Shown piece by piece: positions 45,572 to 56,475 of a stretch of DNA of 64,000 nucleotides. Source of the DNA: Cylicocyclus nassatus (lineage: Eukaryota > Nematoda > Chromadorea > Rhabditida > Strongylidae); contig CATQJL010000223.1 in the NCBI GenBank assembly GCA_958299035.1, positions 71,283,006-71,347,005 on the forward strand, written 5' to 3'. A program made the translations under genes and the position numbers. Each line of letters opens with the position of its first letter. Within the stretch, counting starts at the first letter, position 1. The notes below the pieces were generated by a model. The model ran no database searches. It was not told where the DNA came from and worked only from the letters and a program-made list of their open reading frames with translations.

Positions 45572-46478
45572 TTAGGTTGGTGCAAAAGTAGTGCTCGTTT
45601 TTCTAGCCCTTGGTTTAGGACAACTTTTCTCCATCATATTTTTCTCTTTGACGAAAATTTAGCATGCTATCAAGAAGCTTCTTTCATCCTCTATCCAATG
45701 GTGGTTAAAACGGGCTTCTAGCTCCATTAGTTAAAAAATAATAGAGTTTCACACAACCGCACTCGAAACCAGCGTTTCATTGCATCTACTTTTCTGGCCA
45801 GAAATCAGGCCCGAATAAAGGCAAACTTTTGAAACTCTAGCTACCGTATTCAATGGAAATTGTCTACATCACATTTTACTATTTTCTCAGAGATTACCTA
45901 GACTGAGATCTAGGCGTCTCAACATGGACAGTCGTTTTGATCATTCTGTATCCCATAAATTTCCTTTGAGGAGGGCAATCGCCAAAGCTTTGCTCATTTC
46001 TGTAAGCATAAGGGTGGGCCTCCTACGGACAGTTTTTACAGTGTGTAGCTGTCATTACGCAGAAAATCAAAGGACCCCATATTTTAGGATTTTTAGGCCT
46101 GCGAAAAAATGTCCAAAAAATGGACAATTTTGGATTTTAATTTTTTTCTTCCTGCAAACCTTTTTCGTCCAAGACTTTTCCAGCTTTATTTGTGCTGTTG
46201 ACTTACGGCTACAAGACTACTTATCATTTACATTAACAAATTTTCAAGGGAGTTATGACCAGTTGAAGACGAGGTTCTAGAAAAAAAACTTTTTCCGGTT
46301 AACAATCCATATTTTTCTGTCCATTGGTGATATGAGTATAGGAAGATGTGCGCTGTATTGAGAAAGCTTTGGTGCCTCTGACATTCCTTACCGCGTTAAA
46401 AAAAAAAGATTTTTTAGAAAGTTATAGCACCTCAAAGTGAGAACTTGCAAAACGCGTTTTACTTTTGCACCAACCTAA
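45572..46478. mobile_element. Mariner-type MITE, TTAGGTTGGTGCAAAAGTA termini, inside the LINE
   Basis: TA on both sides. The ends pair over about 22 bp (ttaggttggtgcaaaagta). It is the same family as 11112-11992, in opposite orientation. 907 bp. Confidence 0.85.
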
Positions 46479-47580
46479 TAGAAGGCATTCCTTTGATAGG
46501 TGCCAAAGTCCCAACACTAAACTCTACAGAAAGCTTTCACTCCTTATAATTGCTGGATTAATTCGTGTTTTTAGGCTGAAATATCGCCAGCCGGTGCCTC
46601 CAGATTTGCTCCGCCGTACTCAGCAGTAGAGCAAACATTGATCCTAATGGTCGTTTTTTCTTCCACGTTTATAAGCTGAAGACAGTGGGTCAGAGTTGCG
46701 ACTCCGAGTTTCTTTTTTCGTTTTTGGACACTTGATGAGCTGAATTTGAGAGTAATTTCGACATTTCCAAAAAAGACATAAGCTCCCTTCAGTGTTACAG
46801 ATTGTCCGGGAAAAAAATGAGTGAAATAGAAGACATCGGTCAGTCTATACTTTGGACCAAATAAAAAATTATTTGATCGAATAACAGTCAAACGCAATGA
46901 TTAGGAAATCTGTACGTTCGAAATACCGAGGTTTTAGATGCATATGAAATATTTGAGAATTCTCATTTCCAGGTTTCAAAAATATTATGCAATTGAACAT
47001 TTGAAATGAGTGTTGTTTTCTAATCAAAAAGTTGAAAAGTTAATGGCCATCAATGTGCTCGTCCAATGATGCCTGCCTATAACGTTTGTAGCAGGTTTTT
47101 ATTTCAAGCCACGCTTGCTAATATTAAAAAATTTCACTTGAAAGTCGATTGATTATCGATTTTCGAATAGCCTGTGAAGTTCAAGTATTATTTGGCGTTT
47201 GGATGCTCAAAATTTCCGGTTTTGGACTCAAATTCAATAGTTGTACATCCAAAAGAATTTCAATTTTCGAAACTATGATAGAGGTATCACTTAAAGTTGC
47301 TTCTCTTGAGTTCAGTCGTGAGCTCTTTAGGTCTTCCTGGCGAGCTATGCCAAATATCTGCTTGATTATTTCATGGAAGAGGAGGATTTGTATTTGACAA
47401 TTATCATTTAGTGCGAGTGGCTACGCAGTTGCTTCGCTATGCGTTTAGGCCGAATAACTGCTGAATTCCTACTTCAGTTAAATAAAACATTACTGCTAGC
47501 AATAGTTGCCTCTGATGGTAATCAGCCTCACTATCTCACTTTTAATTTTTTTCAAGACGAACTGGAGGGACGTTGAATAA

Positions 47581-48629
47581 TTTGTACTATTGTTTTTTCA
47601 AATTACTGTACTGACATCATGGTTGTCAAATTGTTAGGAAGTTTACTTTGCATGAAACAAATTATAAACTCTTTGACTTACTGTCAGCTCACATATCCTT
47701 CAAGCTTTGATTTTATTTCCATAAGTGCGAGAACACTTGTTGCGGATGTGACAGTTCAAAACTTCCAAGCGTTTTTGATACATGTTTCTTACATCTTATT
47801 CAATTTGTATGCACAAAAACATGAAGGATCTGATCGCGGCACCTTATACCACTGTATGGTTGTAACAGAATTTCCTTCGAATGAACGAATATCGAACAAT
47901 TGACTTTCGAAATTTTTTCGAACGAATGAATATCGATTAATTGGTTTTCGGAAGGAACGAACTAAAACATTCAATTTCTGATTTTCTTACTACTCAAATC
48001 ATATTGGAATATCGGCACATTCCAAAATTCGATTTTTTGATTTTTCGAGTAACTGAACTTGATCGGATTTGGTTGCAACTATTAGGTGGGTTTAAAAGTA
48101 CGTTCGCCACATTTTTGAAAAATCATAACCTCCTTTCCTTCCAATGGATTTTCCCAAAATTATTCTTTTTTGAAAGAGAAAACCATTCTTTTCACAAAAG
48201 TTTTTCTACCCTGTATTACTATAAGAAAATTCGAATGTTAGAAGCATGAAGGAAGTTACTCAAGACTGACTTTTATCAAACAGAGTCACGAAATATCTTG
48301 GAAGTAATTTTGTTTCAAAAAAGAATTTTTGCACATTACAGTGGCGCCGCTTTCACGGATTAGTATGAGATAGGAAAGTTAGAAGCACAAAGAGAATTAC
48401 TTCAATTTTGCAATTTCTGAGCATTTTCCTGCGTGGTGCATTTACCGTTACTCGACTGATAGAGCAGACACATGACTGGATTGAGGCTAGCAAGAATGGT
48501 CATGAAGTTGACATTATCTGCTTTGTTGTCCAAGGCGTTTGACCGTATAAGTGTCTAAATTATTATTCAAGCTTAAACATTACGGCGTCAAAGAAGCTCC
48601 TTTTGATCAGCTTAGTTCTTAACTACGCG
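47581..48629. other. Intergenic, no gene seen; start of LINE relic
   Basis: Contains TTCGAA-type words near 47870-48060 and, from about 48470, a decayed LINE reverse transcriptase. An isolated ttaggtgggtttaaaagtacg near 48085 resembles a mariner terminus without a partner. Confidence 0.4.
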
Positions 48630-49110
48630 ACAAATACTTGATTGTCCAAGCTGGTAAGGACGTAGAATCTCTATGTCTCAGCGGGCTTCTTCAAGAAGGA
48701 GCACTCTCACCTCTTCTTTTATTATCTACGCTGCAGAACTACCTAAAATTTTATGGACACATCCTAACATTCATGTACTAATGTCGGCGGCTACATTGAA
48801 ATTTTGGTATTTACATTATGAGAATCGCAGCGTTGTGACAGGAGCCTTACAGCGTTCCATAGAAGGCATGATTCAGTGGTGCGCTGAATGGGATATCTCT
48901 GTCAGTGTTGAGTTTCTCTGTTGAGTTTCTTTTGTCGCACAGAACGAGAATTTCTTTACGAAACACTGCGACGTAGATTTGACCATTTAGACATCTATCA
49001 AACATCTGGGAGTTTTTATGATAGTAAGTTGAAGCCTTACTTACAATTTTCTTCCGTCACAGCACTGAAATTTTCAATTTATATACAGTTTTTCATAACA
49101 ACAGATATGA
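48470..49110 (+). mobile_element. Decayed LINE reverse transcriptase relic
   Basis: Pieces read LSKAFDRIS, LKHYGVKEAPFDQLSS, SGLLQEGALSPLLLL and SIEGMIQWCAEWDI, the expected order for a LINE reverse transcriptase, with stops between. The part from 48630 is shared with 59230-59720, so it predates the duplication. Confidence 0.65.
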
Positions 49111-49479
49111 AAATATTGTTGAAGCGTTACAAAGCCCTCGATTTCCCGCGCTAATCAGGCATCGTGTTCCTTTCTGAGGAAGCAAAAACGAAGCTTGGAC
49201 AGTGTTTAGAAGGTTTTTGTTGGACTTGCTTCATCGATATTTTCCTGGTCCACTCTATCCCCACTTCCTTCCTACGTACGAACAACCCTGAGATTATTGA
49301 AATGGGGTGTACCATCGTACTGTGCATGACCATATATTTGCTTTCAGGATTCATAGTATCGAAACTAGGTTGAAACTTTTTAAAGACTGGGTGCTCAAAC
49401 CTGGCCACAGAAGGACTGTCGGTTTTTTTTGGAACTTGATGAGCACATCGAATAAGCCCCCCACGCAAAATTTCAAGCG

Positions 49480-49718
49480 GTTCCGTGCAGATTCAATTTC
49501 TACCGTATACCTAACACGTAGCTGCCCTCACTTCCAAGAAGAGCGCCGCGCCGACTGAGTTGAGTGATGTCCTCGGATTCAAAACACGCCCACTTTGAAC
49601 TGAGATATAGCGAAGCACCGATGATGTCACTTAACTCAGGCGACTGTTGCGCGACTCACGCGGTTGTCGCTTCAGTCTACTGTAAAACGCATTTTTTTCA
49701 CAAATTACGAGCGGTATT
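49480..49718 (-). repeat. Single-arm fragment of the palindromic family at 21.3-24.1 kb
   Basis: Shares gattcagaac/aaacacgcccactttgaac.gagatat, the cttccaagaaga..cgccgcgccga block and the terminal cgagcggtatt with the palindrome arm. The copy in the second duplicon is at 60060-60335. Confidence 0.6.
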
Positions 49719-49828
49719 GGATATGCTCGAGATCACTTTGCATGCTGATTTGCCTTCTTGTAATAAATTAGCAAGAATTTCTGCGTAATGTACCGACAAA
49801 CAAAGCAATATTTATGTTTTGCGACAAA

Positions 49829-50397
49829 TTAGTGGTAAAATTCCGAGTTGATGAAGCAGGGGAACAAGCCGAAGAAATCTTCCAATTTTTTAAAGAAATT
49901 CTTCCTATCTTCCTCTTCCTCAAAAACACGGTTAGCCAAGCATTCAAGGACGCATTCCGTTACGTTTTGGAAACGACTTGGACATTTACCAACATCGCTA
50001 CACAAATACTCGCACTATAATAACATTCGATTTACCCCTGAGAGAATCACATATATTTAGAAAAAGATCGAACCTGAACGTCCATACGGTAGTTCCAAAA
50101 TCGATGAGGTGTTAAGGCATTTCTCCTTTTTTCTAGCAATACTTTCAACGAGGAGTTAAATGGATTTTCCGAGAACACGTCTTCTAACATTTCAATGCAC
50201 CCCAACCAACAGCTGCCATTGTAAGCATAGGGGTGTTTGTGACAGTAATCAGAGCACCAAAATAAAAAAACTTTGGAAGTTGATTTTAACATTTAGGAGT
50301 GACTTACCACAAGAATGAATTGAAGATTGCCAAATGTACTGCAATTCACTGTAGCAAACGCGACTGCCACCAGGAATAGTGATAGCAAGTTATTCAT
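49829..50397 (-). CDS. Secreted twin-CX3C cysteine protein, member 1
   Basis: Three minus-strand exons, 50308-50397, 50074-50256 and 49829-50014, would encode 152 residues. Exon 1 is a signal peptide (MNNLLSLFLVAVAFATVNCS) and ends GTG|GTAAGT. Exon 2 encodes CSDYCHKHPYAYNGSCWLGC (C-x3-C-x10-C-x3-C) plus a charged tail and ends CAG|GTTCGATC. Exon 3, after ttattatag, encodes CEYLCSDVGKC...CVLEC (C-x3-C-x5-C-x9-C-x3-C), a charged helix and CFINSEFYH, then TAA. Each exon thus carries one cysteine unit. A TTGTTTTCAG acceptor lies 13 bases before the ATG (trans-splicing). The exon-2 acceptor reads TTTTGG instead of the TTTAAG of member 2, so splicing may fail. The protein is presumably secreted; function unknown. 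Confidence 0.75.
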
Positions 50398-50411
50398 TTT
50401 TTAGCCAAGCT

Positions 50412-50860
50412 GAAAACAACTGAGAATTTTGGGTTATAGTCTCTTGATTATGAGTCTGTGCCTGCGTTGTATATATCTATCTGTTATACAATTATCACTG
50501 TTATGTTCATAAACTTCTTTTCAAGGCATTGAGTTTTAGGATGGTACAGAAATTTGTTGCACCATTTGGAAAATCGTAACCATTCTCTATTCCCCCTGGT
50601 TCCGCTTGGTGTCAGTTTTGCGAATTATAAAACATTATGTGCTTTGCAATGGCACCTCAAATGCCCTTGATTTCGCTATAATGGGTTGCACAGTGAAGGG
50701 AGTTAGGAATACCCAAGGGTTTTTAATGTCCCAAGCCCGCCAAGAACAGAAACCTTAAGATAAAACCGACAGTAAATTGCATAAGGCCCACATCCCTCTC
50801 ATTCTGGCTTTCGAAAAGTGGCAAGCTGACCTTGCTCTTTTGTATTATTTTCTCAAAATC
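50412..50860 (-). promoter_or_regulatory. Upstream region of member 1, conserved with member 2
   Basis: The sequence from the trans-splice site upward (agagactata..cc, tatctatctgttat, cataaacttcttttcaaggcattg) is nearly identical to 61005-61440, more so than much of the rest of the duplicon. Specific elements are not identified. 50846-50847 is the empty TA site that is filled in copy 2. Confidence 0.4.
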
Positions 50861-51479
50861 ATAACTTTTGACTATTCATGCGACTTGAGGCTATCGAAGA
50901 GCTGACGTTTGCGCTTAGAACTGCAAAACCTTCTTTCTGAAGGATCCATTGTAAGCAAATCAGATAAAGTCACTTTTCGTAATTTTTTAAAATTAATGCG
51001 ACACAATTTTCTCATTTCAATATAAATCAAGAAAAAACTGTCAGATGAAAACAAATGTTCGACTATATAGTTGTTATCGAGAATCTAATTATTCTGAATG
51101 TATTTCACATTCTACGGTACACATCGTCATTTTAGCTACACGTGATGTGACTATGATAACTCTATGAGATTCCCGATTATGACAAGGAGCACAGCGGCAA
51201 ATTTTGAGGAAGAGCTCGAAAAGATAGTACAACTGTAGAACTATTTAGTTCGGACTGTATGTACAACAGCATCTGTATAACTTCAAACTGCAGTTTGATC
51301 AGCATTGAGGTTATCTATTTGATAGCTGCTCGATCCGCTATCATAAATCACCTTAAAGGTACCGTTCATCCTAAGTTGAGGATCTTGAGCTGCTGGCAGC
51401 ATATGATAGTAGGGCCCCCTTTCAAGCCTGTGCCCAAGTCGGGGCGCAAAATGTCGCTTCGGAAGCGAGAAAATTGCTT

Positions 51480-51720
51480 CGGAATAACAAAGATGCACGA
51501 GGACCTCTAGACGGCACCGCCCTCACCATCCTTGCACTCCCATCCGCGCCCAGCCAATCACCGTTCCGGAAAGCTGGCCTGCGGGATCCTCGGAACGGGG
51601 AGTTGAAGGTTTTCACACGGATTCTCGACTTCATCGGAATCAGGGACATGAGAAGGCCCCGGAACGATCAAAACATGGAGGACGAAAATCTGGGTGGACG
51701 GTGCCTTCAAGGGTAGGACC
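51480..51720. repeat. GC-rich conserved segment of the duplicon, copy 1
   Basis: Markedly GC-rich relative to its flanks (cggcaccgccctcaccatcc, gcccagccaatcaccgttcc, ggcctgcgg) and well conserved at 62650-62890. A short inverted pair (cgttccgg/cggaacg) is present. No open frame is shared intact, so it is likely a dispersed repeat. Confidence 0.5.
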
Positions 51721-52261
51721 AGATCGCGCACAGCCACTCTCTTGGGCGCTTATCGCCTAATGAGGCACGCCGGAGTAAAAGTTTTAACAACAAAAATATA
51801 TGCTGACGCATAAACAAAACATCTACAACATCATCATGTTTAGAGGCATTTTTGATTCAAACTGAAAATTTAGGATGAACCAAGAGTACTGTTTGGATTA
51901 TTGTGAATCCACTTTCAACTTCTTATGTAGGCTTGCATGCTACGCGCGGCGACGGCAATACCCTTACAGTAGCTCCTAAGTGAAGCCTTCTTAACTTTAA
52001 ACGCGCCATACGCCCGCAAACGCGGAGCGTGCCATTAGCGTTGCGCTTGAGTTGATTGAAAACGAAGCGCATCGTTGACACAGGCTGTAGAATGATTCAA
52101 GAAATTCATATCAGTTATATCAAGCTGGGTATATGAAAAGGGTTTGCAAACATGTTCAATCAGTCGGTTTTGGATCGTGCTGCAGTGGATCGGCAAACTC
52201 AGAAAGTTTAGTACATGGCTATTCAATTAAATCAGTAATTGAAAGTAAGACTTAGTGTTTT

Positions 52262-52705
52262 GTCCGCATGTGGTATCCTGCTTATACAGTGCCTATAAAA
52301 CTCAGAACAAGCGCATTTCGAGGGCGGAGCAATGGATGAAGCCGCCCTTCGACCTTGTGAAGGTTGCTGAAGGTTGTCCCTTTGAGGTTTCCTTCGAGGT
52401 GCTAAGTACCCCTGCAAGTAGGGGCGGCTAGGCTTTTGAAACTTCTACTACGCCGCCTTTTAGCCTCTGCCTTAGGGTCAAACACTTAAGTAGTATGTCG
52501 TTTGGAGAAACGTGTTTACACGCAAAAGGGGTAAATCGCGAATCTTCCAGTGCCGCCAAGTCACCCTTCGCGGGCCATTTTTATATACCTAGCTTAACAC
52601 AACTGATATGTAACCTTGTCCGCGTGACAGGCCTAAATAGGAAGCCTTTCAACAAATTATGCGGGAACCCCCACTACTTCAGTTTTGGTGAGACATTGCC
52701 GATCA
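52262..52705 (+). repeat. Sub-segment inverted relative to the second duplicon
   Basis: From acagtgcctata through cttcgaggtgctaagtacccc, cggctaggctttt and cctctgccttagggt to ccccactacttcagtttt, this reads as the reverse complement of 63430-63880, while the flanks on both sides are in direct orientation. Confidence 0.75.
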
Positions 52706-52790
52706 GAATAAAATTGTTACAACGAGCTTAAAAACGCTCTTGATGTTTTCTCTGACTTCAATGCTGCAAATACTTGTACTTTTTACTTAT

Positions 52791-53480
52791 ACCTAGCTCT
52801 CAAAAAGCTGCGAGCAGCCTAGTTTTAGAGGCGGTATGTCTCTATATGAAACTATGCCATAGAATGGTCACAGTAATTCTTAGCCCCAGACATTGGCACT
52901 ACTTTAATGCGAAGGAAGGAGGATTACAGAAAGACAATTTGATGAATTAAGAGAAGATTCTAACTATTGTAAGCTGAGCGCAGGATAGATATTAGGCAAA
53001 TTGCTTCCCTTATATACGGTGCTCTTGATTACTATGATCATGAGGTTAAAAGTAAATCTCTATAGCTACATAGTAAACATTCACATATGCGGTGATTAAG
53101 TTCTTACGCACTTTTGAAAATCATTGAGTACTGCTCATATACTATCCACTATATAAATATCACCAACTACGGATTCACATTTTTTCGTTTTTCCTTCGCG
53201 ATTCCAAACACCAAGTACTCTGCTTAGTTTTAGTGGAAAAATTTGAATACCCTTCATACATGTTGTTTTTTTGCACAGTACCTTATCCTATTTAGAAACA
53301 AGCTATGCGGTACTTTTCCGTTATCCGGACCCATTTCTTCAAAGGGCTCTCATAAAATACGTTCTTTAGTCTAAGAACAATTTTTCATAGATTCTACAAA
53401 GACTGCCTTTCCGCCACGTGTCAGGAAAAATTTGACACGTTTTAGCCCATTTTGACTTGTTTTTTTTTGAATTTATTTCT
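52791..53480. other. Intergenic, no gene seen
   Basis: AT-rich sequence between the duplicon and the 120-bp array element. No supported exon. Confidence 0.4.
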
Positions 53481-54740
53481 AACTAGCTGGCTTGCCCGGC
53501 TCCGCCGGGCCTGCCAGCTAGACCCGTGTACGTATGTTCCAAATAGAAAATTCCATTTCTGAACCGATCCGGACCAAACTTTGCACACATACACTTCGGG
53601 CCCCGGCGGGTGTCACAGTCCACTTTTCGTTATCGATCGATGTCGATTATACCGATTTTTATCGATCTTTTTTGCAGAGTTCACCTACAGGGCTAGGAGT
53701 TGGCACAGGGGGGAAGTGAGCATGGGGATTCCGAACACAATATTAGTTTTCAGAATTATCGATTACTTTTATTGATTTTATCGATTTTTTTGTAAATTTT
53801 GACCTGCGGGGCTGGGAGTTTGCACAGGGGGGTAATCGAGCATGCTGATTACGAACACAATATTAGTTTTCAGGATCGTCCATTACTTTTATCGATTTTA
53901 TCGATTTTTTTTGTAAAGTTTGACCTGCGGGGCTGGGAGTTTGCACAGGGGAGTAATCGAGCATGCAGATTACGAATACAATATTAGTTTTCAAGATCGT
54001 CCATTACTTTTATCGATTTTATCGATTTTTTGAAAATTTGAGCTAGGGGGCTGGAATTTGGCACAGGGGTGTAATCGAGCATGCTGATCACCCCCCTTGG
54101 GGATGATCAGCATGCTCGATTACCCCCCTGCGCCAACTCCCAGCCCCCTAGCTCAAACTTTGCAAAAAAATCGATAAAATCGATAAAAGTAACCGATAAT
54201 CCCGAAAACCAATATTGTATTCGGAATCCCCATGCTCGACTACCCCCCTGTGCGAACTCTCAGCCCCGTAGCTCAAACTTTGCAAAAAAATCGATAAAAT
54301 CGATAAAAGTAATCGATAATCCTGAAAACCAATATTGTATTCGGAATCCCCATGCTCGATTACCCCCCTGTGCCAACTCCCACCCCCGTAGCTCAAACTT
54401 TGCAAAAAAATCGATAAAATCGATAAAAGTAATCGATAATCCTGAAAACCAATATTGTATTCGGAATCCCCATGCTCGATTACCCCCCTGTGCCAACTCC
54501 CAGCCCCGTAGGTGAACTCAGCAAAAAAATCGATAAAAATCGATAAAATCGATATCGATCGATGACGAAAAGTAGCCTATGACACTCGCCGGGGCCCAAA
54601 GTGTATGTGTGCCAAGTTTGGTCCCGATCGGTTCAGAAATGGAATTTTCTATTCGGAACATACGTACATACAGACATACAGACAGACATACAGACAGACA
54701 TACAGACATACAAACAGACATTCAGCTTTATATATAAGAT
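53481..54740. repeat. Repeat element with head-to-head 120-bp tandem arrays
   Basis: Starts aactagctggcttgcccggctccgccgggc and ends cagacattcagctttatatataagat. About three forward units (53690-54095) meet about four reverse units (54101-54515) at a palindromic junction near 54099. Reverse units begin catgctcgat at 54111, 54231, 54351 and 54471, a period of exactly 120. Each unit contains cgataaaatcgataaaagta and ccccctgtgccaactcccag. The outer arms are also inverted (53530-53640 with 54545-54665). The long open frame at 54081-54515 is only the array translated. Confidence 0.85.
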
Positions 54741-55259
54741 GAGGTAAAAAACAATTCTGAGCACCTAAAAGCCTTTCAGCTGTTTTCTATAATAGACTGT
54801 CTAGAACCTTATCGCAGAACTCTTGATTGCTTTGAGCAAGAAATCAAATTTATCTTTCTCTTCAAACTTTTGGCCATGCGAATTTAGCCAGGAGAGACTA
54901 TAAGTGATGGCTTGCAGTATCGCGCTGCTGCCTGTTACGCCGCTTGGATGATGGAATCCTAGCGCACTTCTCCATTCTGGGCAGGTCTAATCTGTTCAGT
55001 GATAACAGGAAGACGTTATTATTATAGCAACGCTAATTCAGAAATTGTTCAATTAAAAATGGGGTCATTGTTGACTAGAATCCAGATTGAGCTTATGTCG
55101 CTAGTAGTGCAACACAAACCCTTGGTAAAACCTGTTAAACATGTAGATGACAAGTCAAATTTTTTTTGACACGTGGCAGAAGGTTGACATTCCTTTCTAT
55201 GAAATTGGGACCAAATATGATACAAGGTCAGAAGAAATATCCTTCTTTGATATTTACTA
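54741..55259. other. Intergenic, no gene seen
   Basis: No supported exon or mobile-element terminus. Confidence 0.4.
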
Positions 55260-55927
55260 CAGGGTGTCCCAAAAAAATGTACTCACTGTTTGATTTTAAA
55301 TCTCTTGTAATACAGTGTTTGGGAAAGCTTTAGGTACTATTTTGTAGAGCTGGCTTCAACTTAGATTTACAATATAAAGCGAATCACCGAACGCTCTTCA
55401 TTACTGTAGGATTACGCTAGAAACTTGAAACATATGGTATCACCGTAGAAAAAGCTACCGTTTCAAAAGGTTTCAAAAAAAATGTGAAAACTTGTGTAAT
55501 AGGGTTCTTATGAACGCTGAGTTCAATACTCAACTAAACATAGAATTACAAAGTTTTCTAAACAGTGTAACTGCATTTTCTAGGAACATTGAAGAAATGG
55601 CCGCTACTGCTTATGTAGCTCGCATAACTCTTCAGTGAAGCATCATAATAAGTTGGGAAATTAGAGCTGAAGATAGCAGATCTGGCCTAGTGTAAAAGTT
55701 TTCAGACTGTTTTGTTTCCTTTCTGAGGCAAAGTATGGCCTTTTAGCTTGATACCCTCTATGAAGTTTTTACCGTAATCCTACAGTAATGGAGAAAGACA
55801 GGTGATTTGTTTTATACTACATAAGGTGAAGCTAGCTCTACAAAATGATACCTGAAGCGTTTTGAAAGACTTCATACAAGAGAGTTATTAACAATCAAAC
55901 AGTGAGTACATTTTTTGAGACACCCTG
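55260..55927. mobile_element. CAGGGTGTC-type MITE, complete
   Basis: TA duplication on both sides (55258-55259, 55928-55929). The ends pair over about 35 bp (cagggtgtcccaaaaaaatg, actcactgtttgat). 668 bp, no transposase. Confidence 0.85.
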
Positions 55928-55934
55928 TATTTAC

Positions 55935-56475
55935 ATATGCGCAAAGAACGGCGACGTTAATAGGACAAAATGCGCTCAAATCAATGCCAACAAGCAATGT
56001 TTGCCATACATGGTTCGTCATACCAGATCACTTCAATGGGTGGCAACACTCTTTCGATACATGAGCATATTATTTTTCTCCACATCTTGTGGAGCTAGAG
56101 ATATACTGACCCCTTAACAAGTCCTGCTCCTGTAGTTAGAGTAGGCATAAAATTAAGTGGTATCAGAAACTTCCTTATATGTACAACATATTACCTAATA
56201 CGAAAGTTCTATCACACCTTTTAAAGAAACCATAACCTCTTGTTTTGTTCGGGTATTTGCTCACCATTGAATTTGTTTAAAAGAACTAATCACGCTCCTT
56301 ATGATAATATTATACATTAAACCGTTCATTGAAAGCACTATGTATAGGAGAAGCTGTTTGGCCGCAAAAAATCGGAGCAGTCGATATTACAGTTCTGTTA
56401 CCTGCTCTTCCCAAATCAAAGTTTGTGCTGACAAGGGAAGGATAAACATTATTCGGCGATTGAAGATGAGATGTA
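55935..56475 (+). repeat. Local duplication, unit 1
   Basis: Matches 57255-57800 in direct orientation: caatgccaacaagcaatg, gatacatgagcatattattt, ttctccacatcttgtggagc, gaaagttctatcacacc. It is interrupted after 56475 by the palindromic MITE. Confidence 0.7.

Larger units (their letters stand above)
43330..46545 (+). mobile_element. LINE-type retrotransposon remnant (reverse transcriptase)
   Basis: Conceptual pieces in order: FHPAEVRRVLRSLKPS; a degenerate VVPKT segment; DMVYFDLSKAFDRILH; then VLQRAVLSPLLFLVYTLYLPDI and IQTYADDTKIYASY (catalytic YADD). After that come a WLYKAYVIPHLKYCSQVW segment and a C-terminal QHTFTRLVFRRVSGG ... RRMISDLVFCFHIL. The order is that of jockey/CR1-like LINEs. 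Many stops and frameshifts are present. Two mariner-type MITEs interrupt it (44516-45386, 45572-46478). Confidence 0.75.
42560..47580 (+). pseudogene. tsen-34 pseudogene, split by a LINE
   Basis: Matches the tsen-34 gene at 13.5-16.7 kb exon by exon and partly in introns. The exon-1 remnant at 42560-42597 (GSFFVFDVE) is preceded by a stop. The exon-2 remnant is near 42905-42960. An exon-4 remnant at about 46575-46630 starts AEISPAGA. The exon-6 remnant at 47336-47440 has a two-base loss that removes the catalytic His codon. The exon-7 remnant ends GAATAA at 47580, with VKK changed. Exon 5 is missing. A LINE with two MITEs (43.3-46.5 kb) sits between the halves. The gene is non-functional by several independent lesions. 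Confidence 0.8.
48630..52790 (+). repeat. Segmental duplication, copy 1
   Basis: Collinear with 59230-64000: gcgacaaatac...gattgtc at 48640/59237, the cysteine gene at 49829/60432, its promoter at 50410/61003, a GC-rich segment at 51480/62650, a block ending ttgtccgcatgtgg at 52270/63425, and cttaaaaacgctcttgatgtt at 52729/63910. Differences are scattered substitutions and small indels, one MITE present only in copy 2, and one inverted sub-segment. Confidence 0.85.

Noticed and set aside
49151..49468. Open frames on both strands at 49151-49558
   Set aside because: They fall in diverged duplicon sequence and the foldback fragment, and are not open in the second duplicon copy.
54081..54515. 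144-residue open frame with repeated RLPPCANSQPRSSNFAKKS units
   Set aside because: It is the 120-bp array read in one frame because 120 is a multiple of three; the other strand is open too. No gene signals.
55902..56117. Cys-containing open frame that looked like another cysteine-family exon
   Set aside because: It begins inside a MITE terminus, and its local duplicate at 57255 does not keep the cysteines or the frame.
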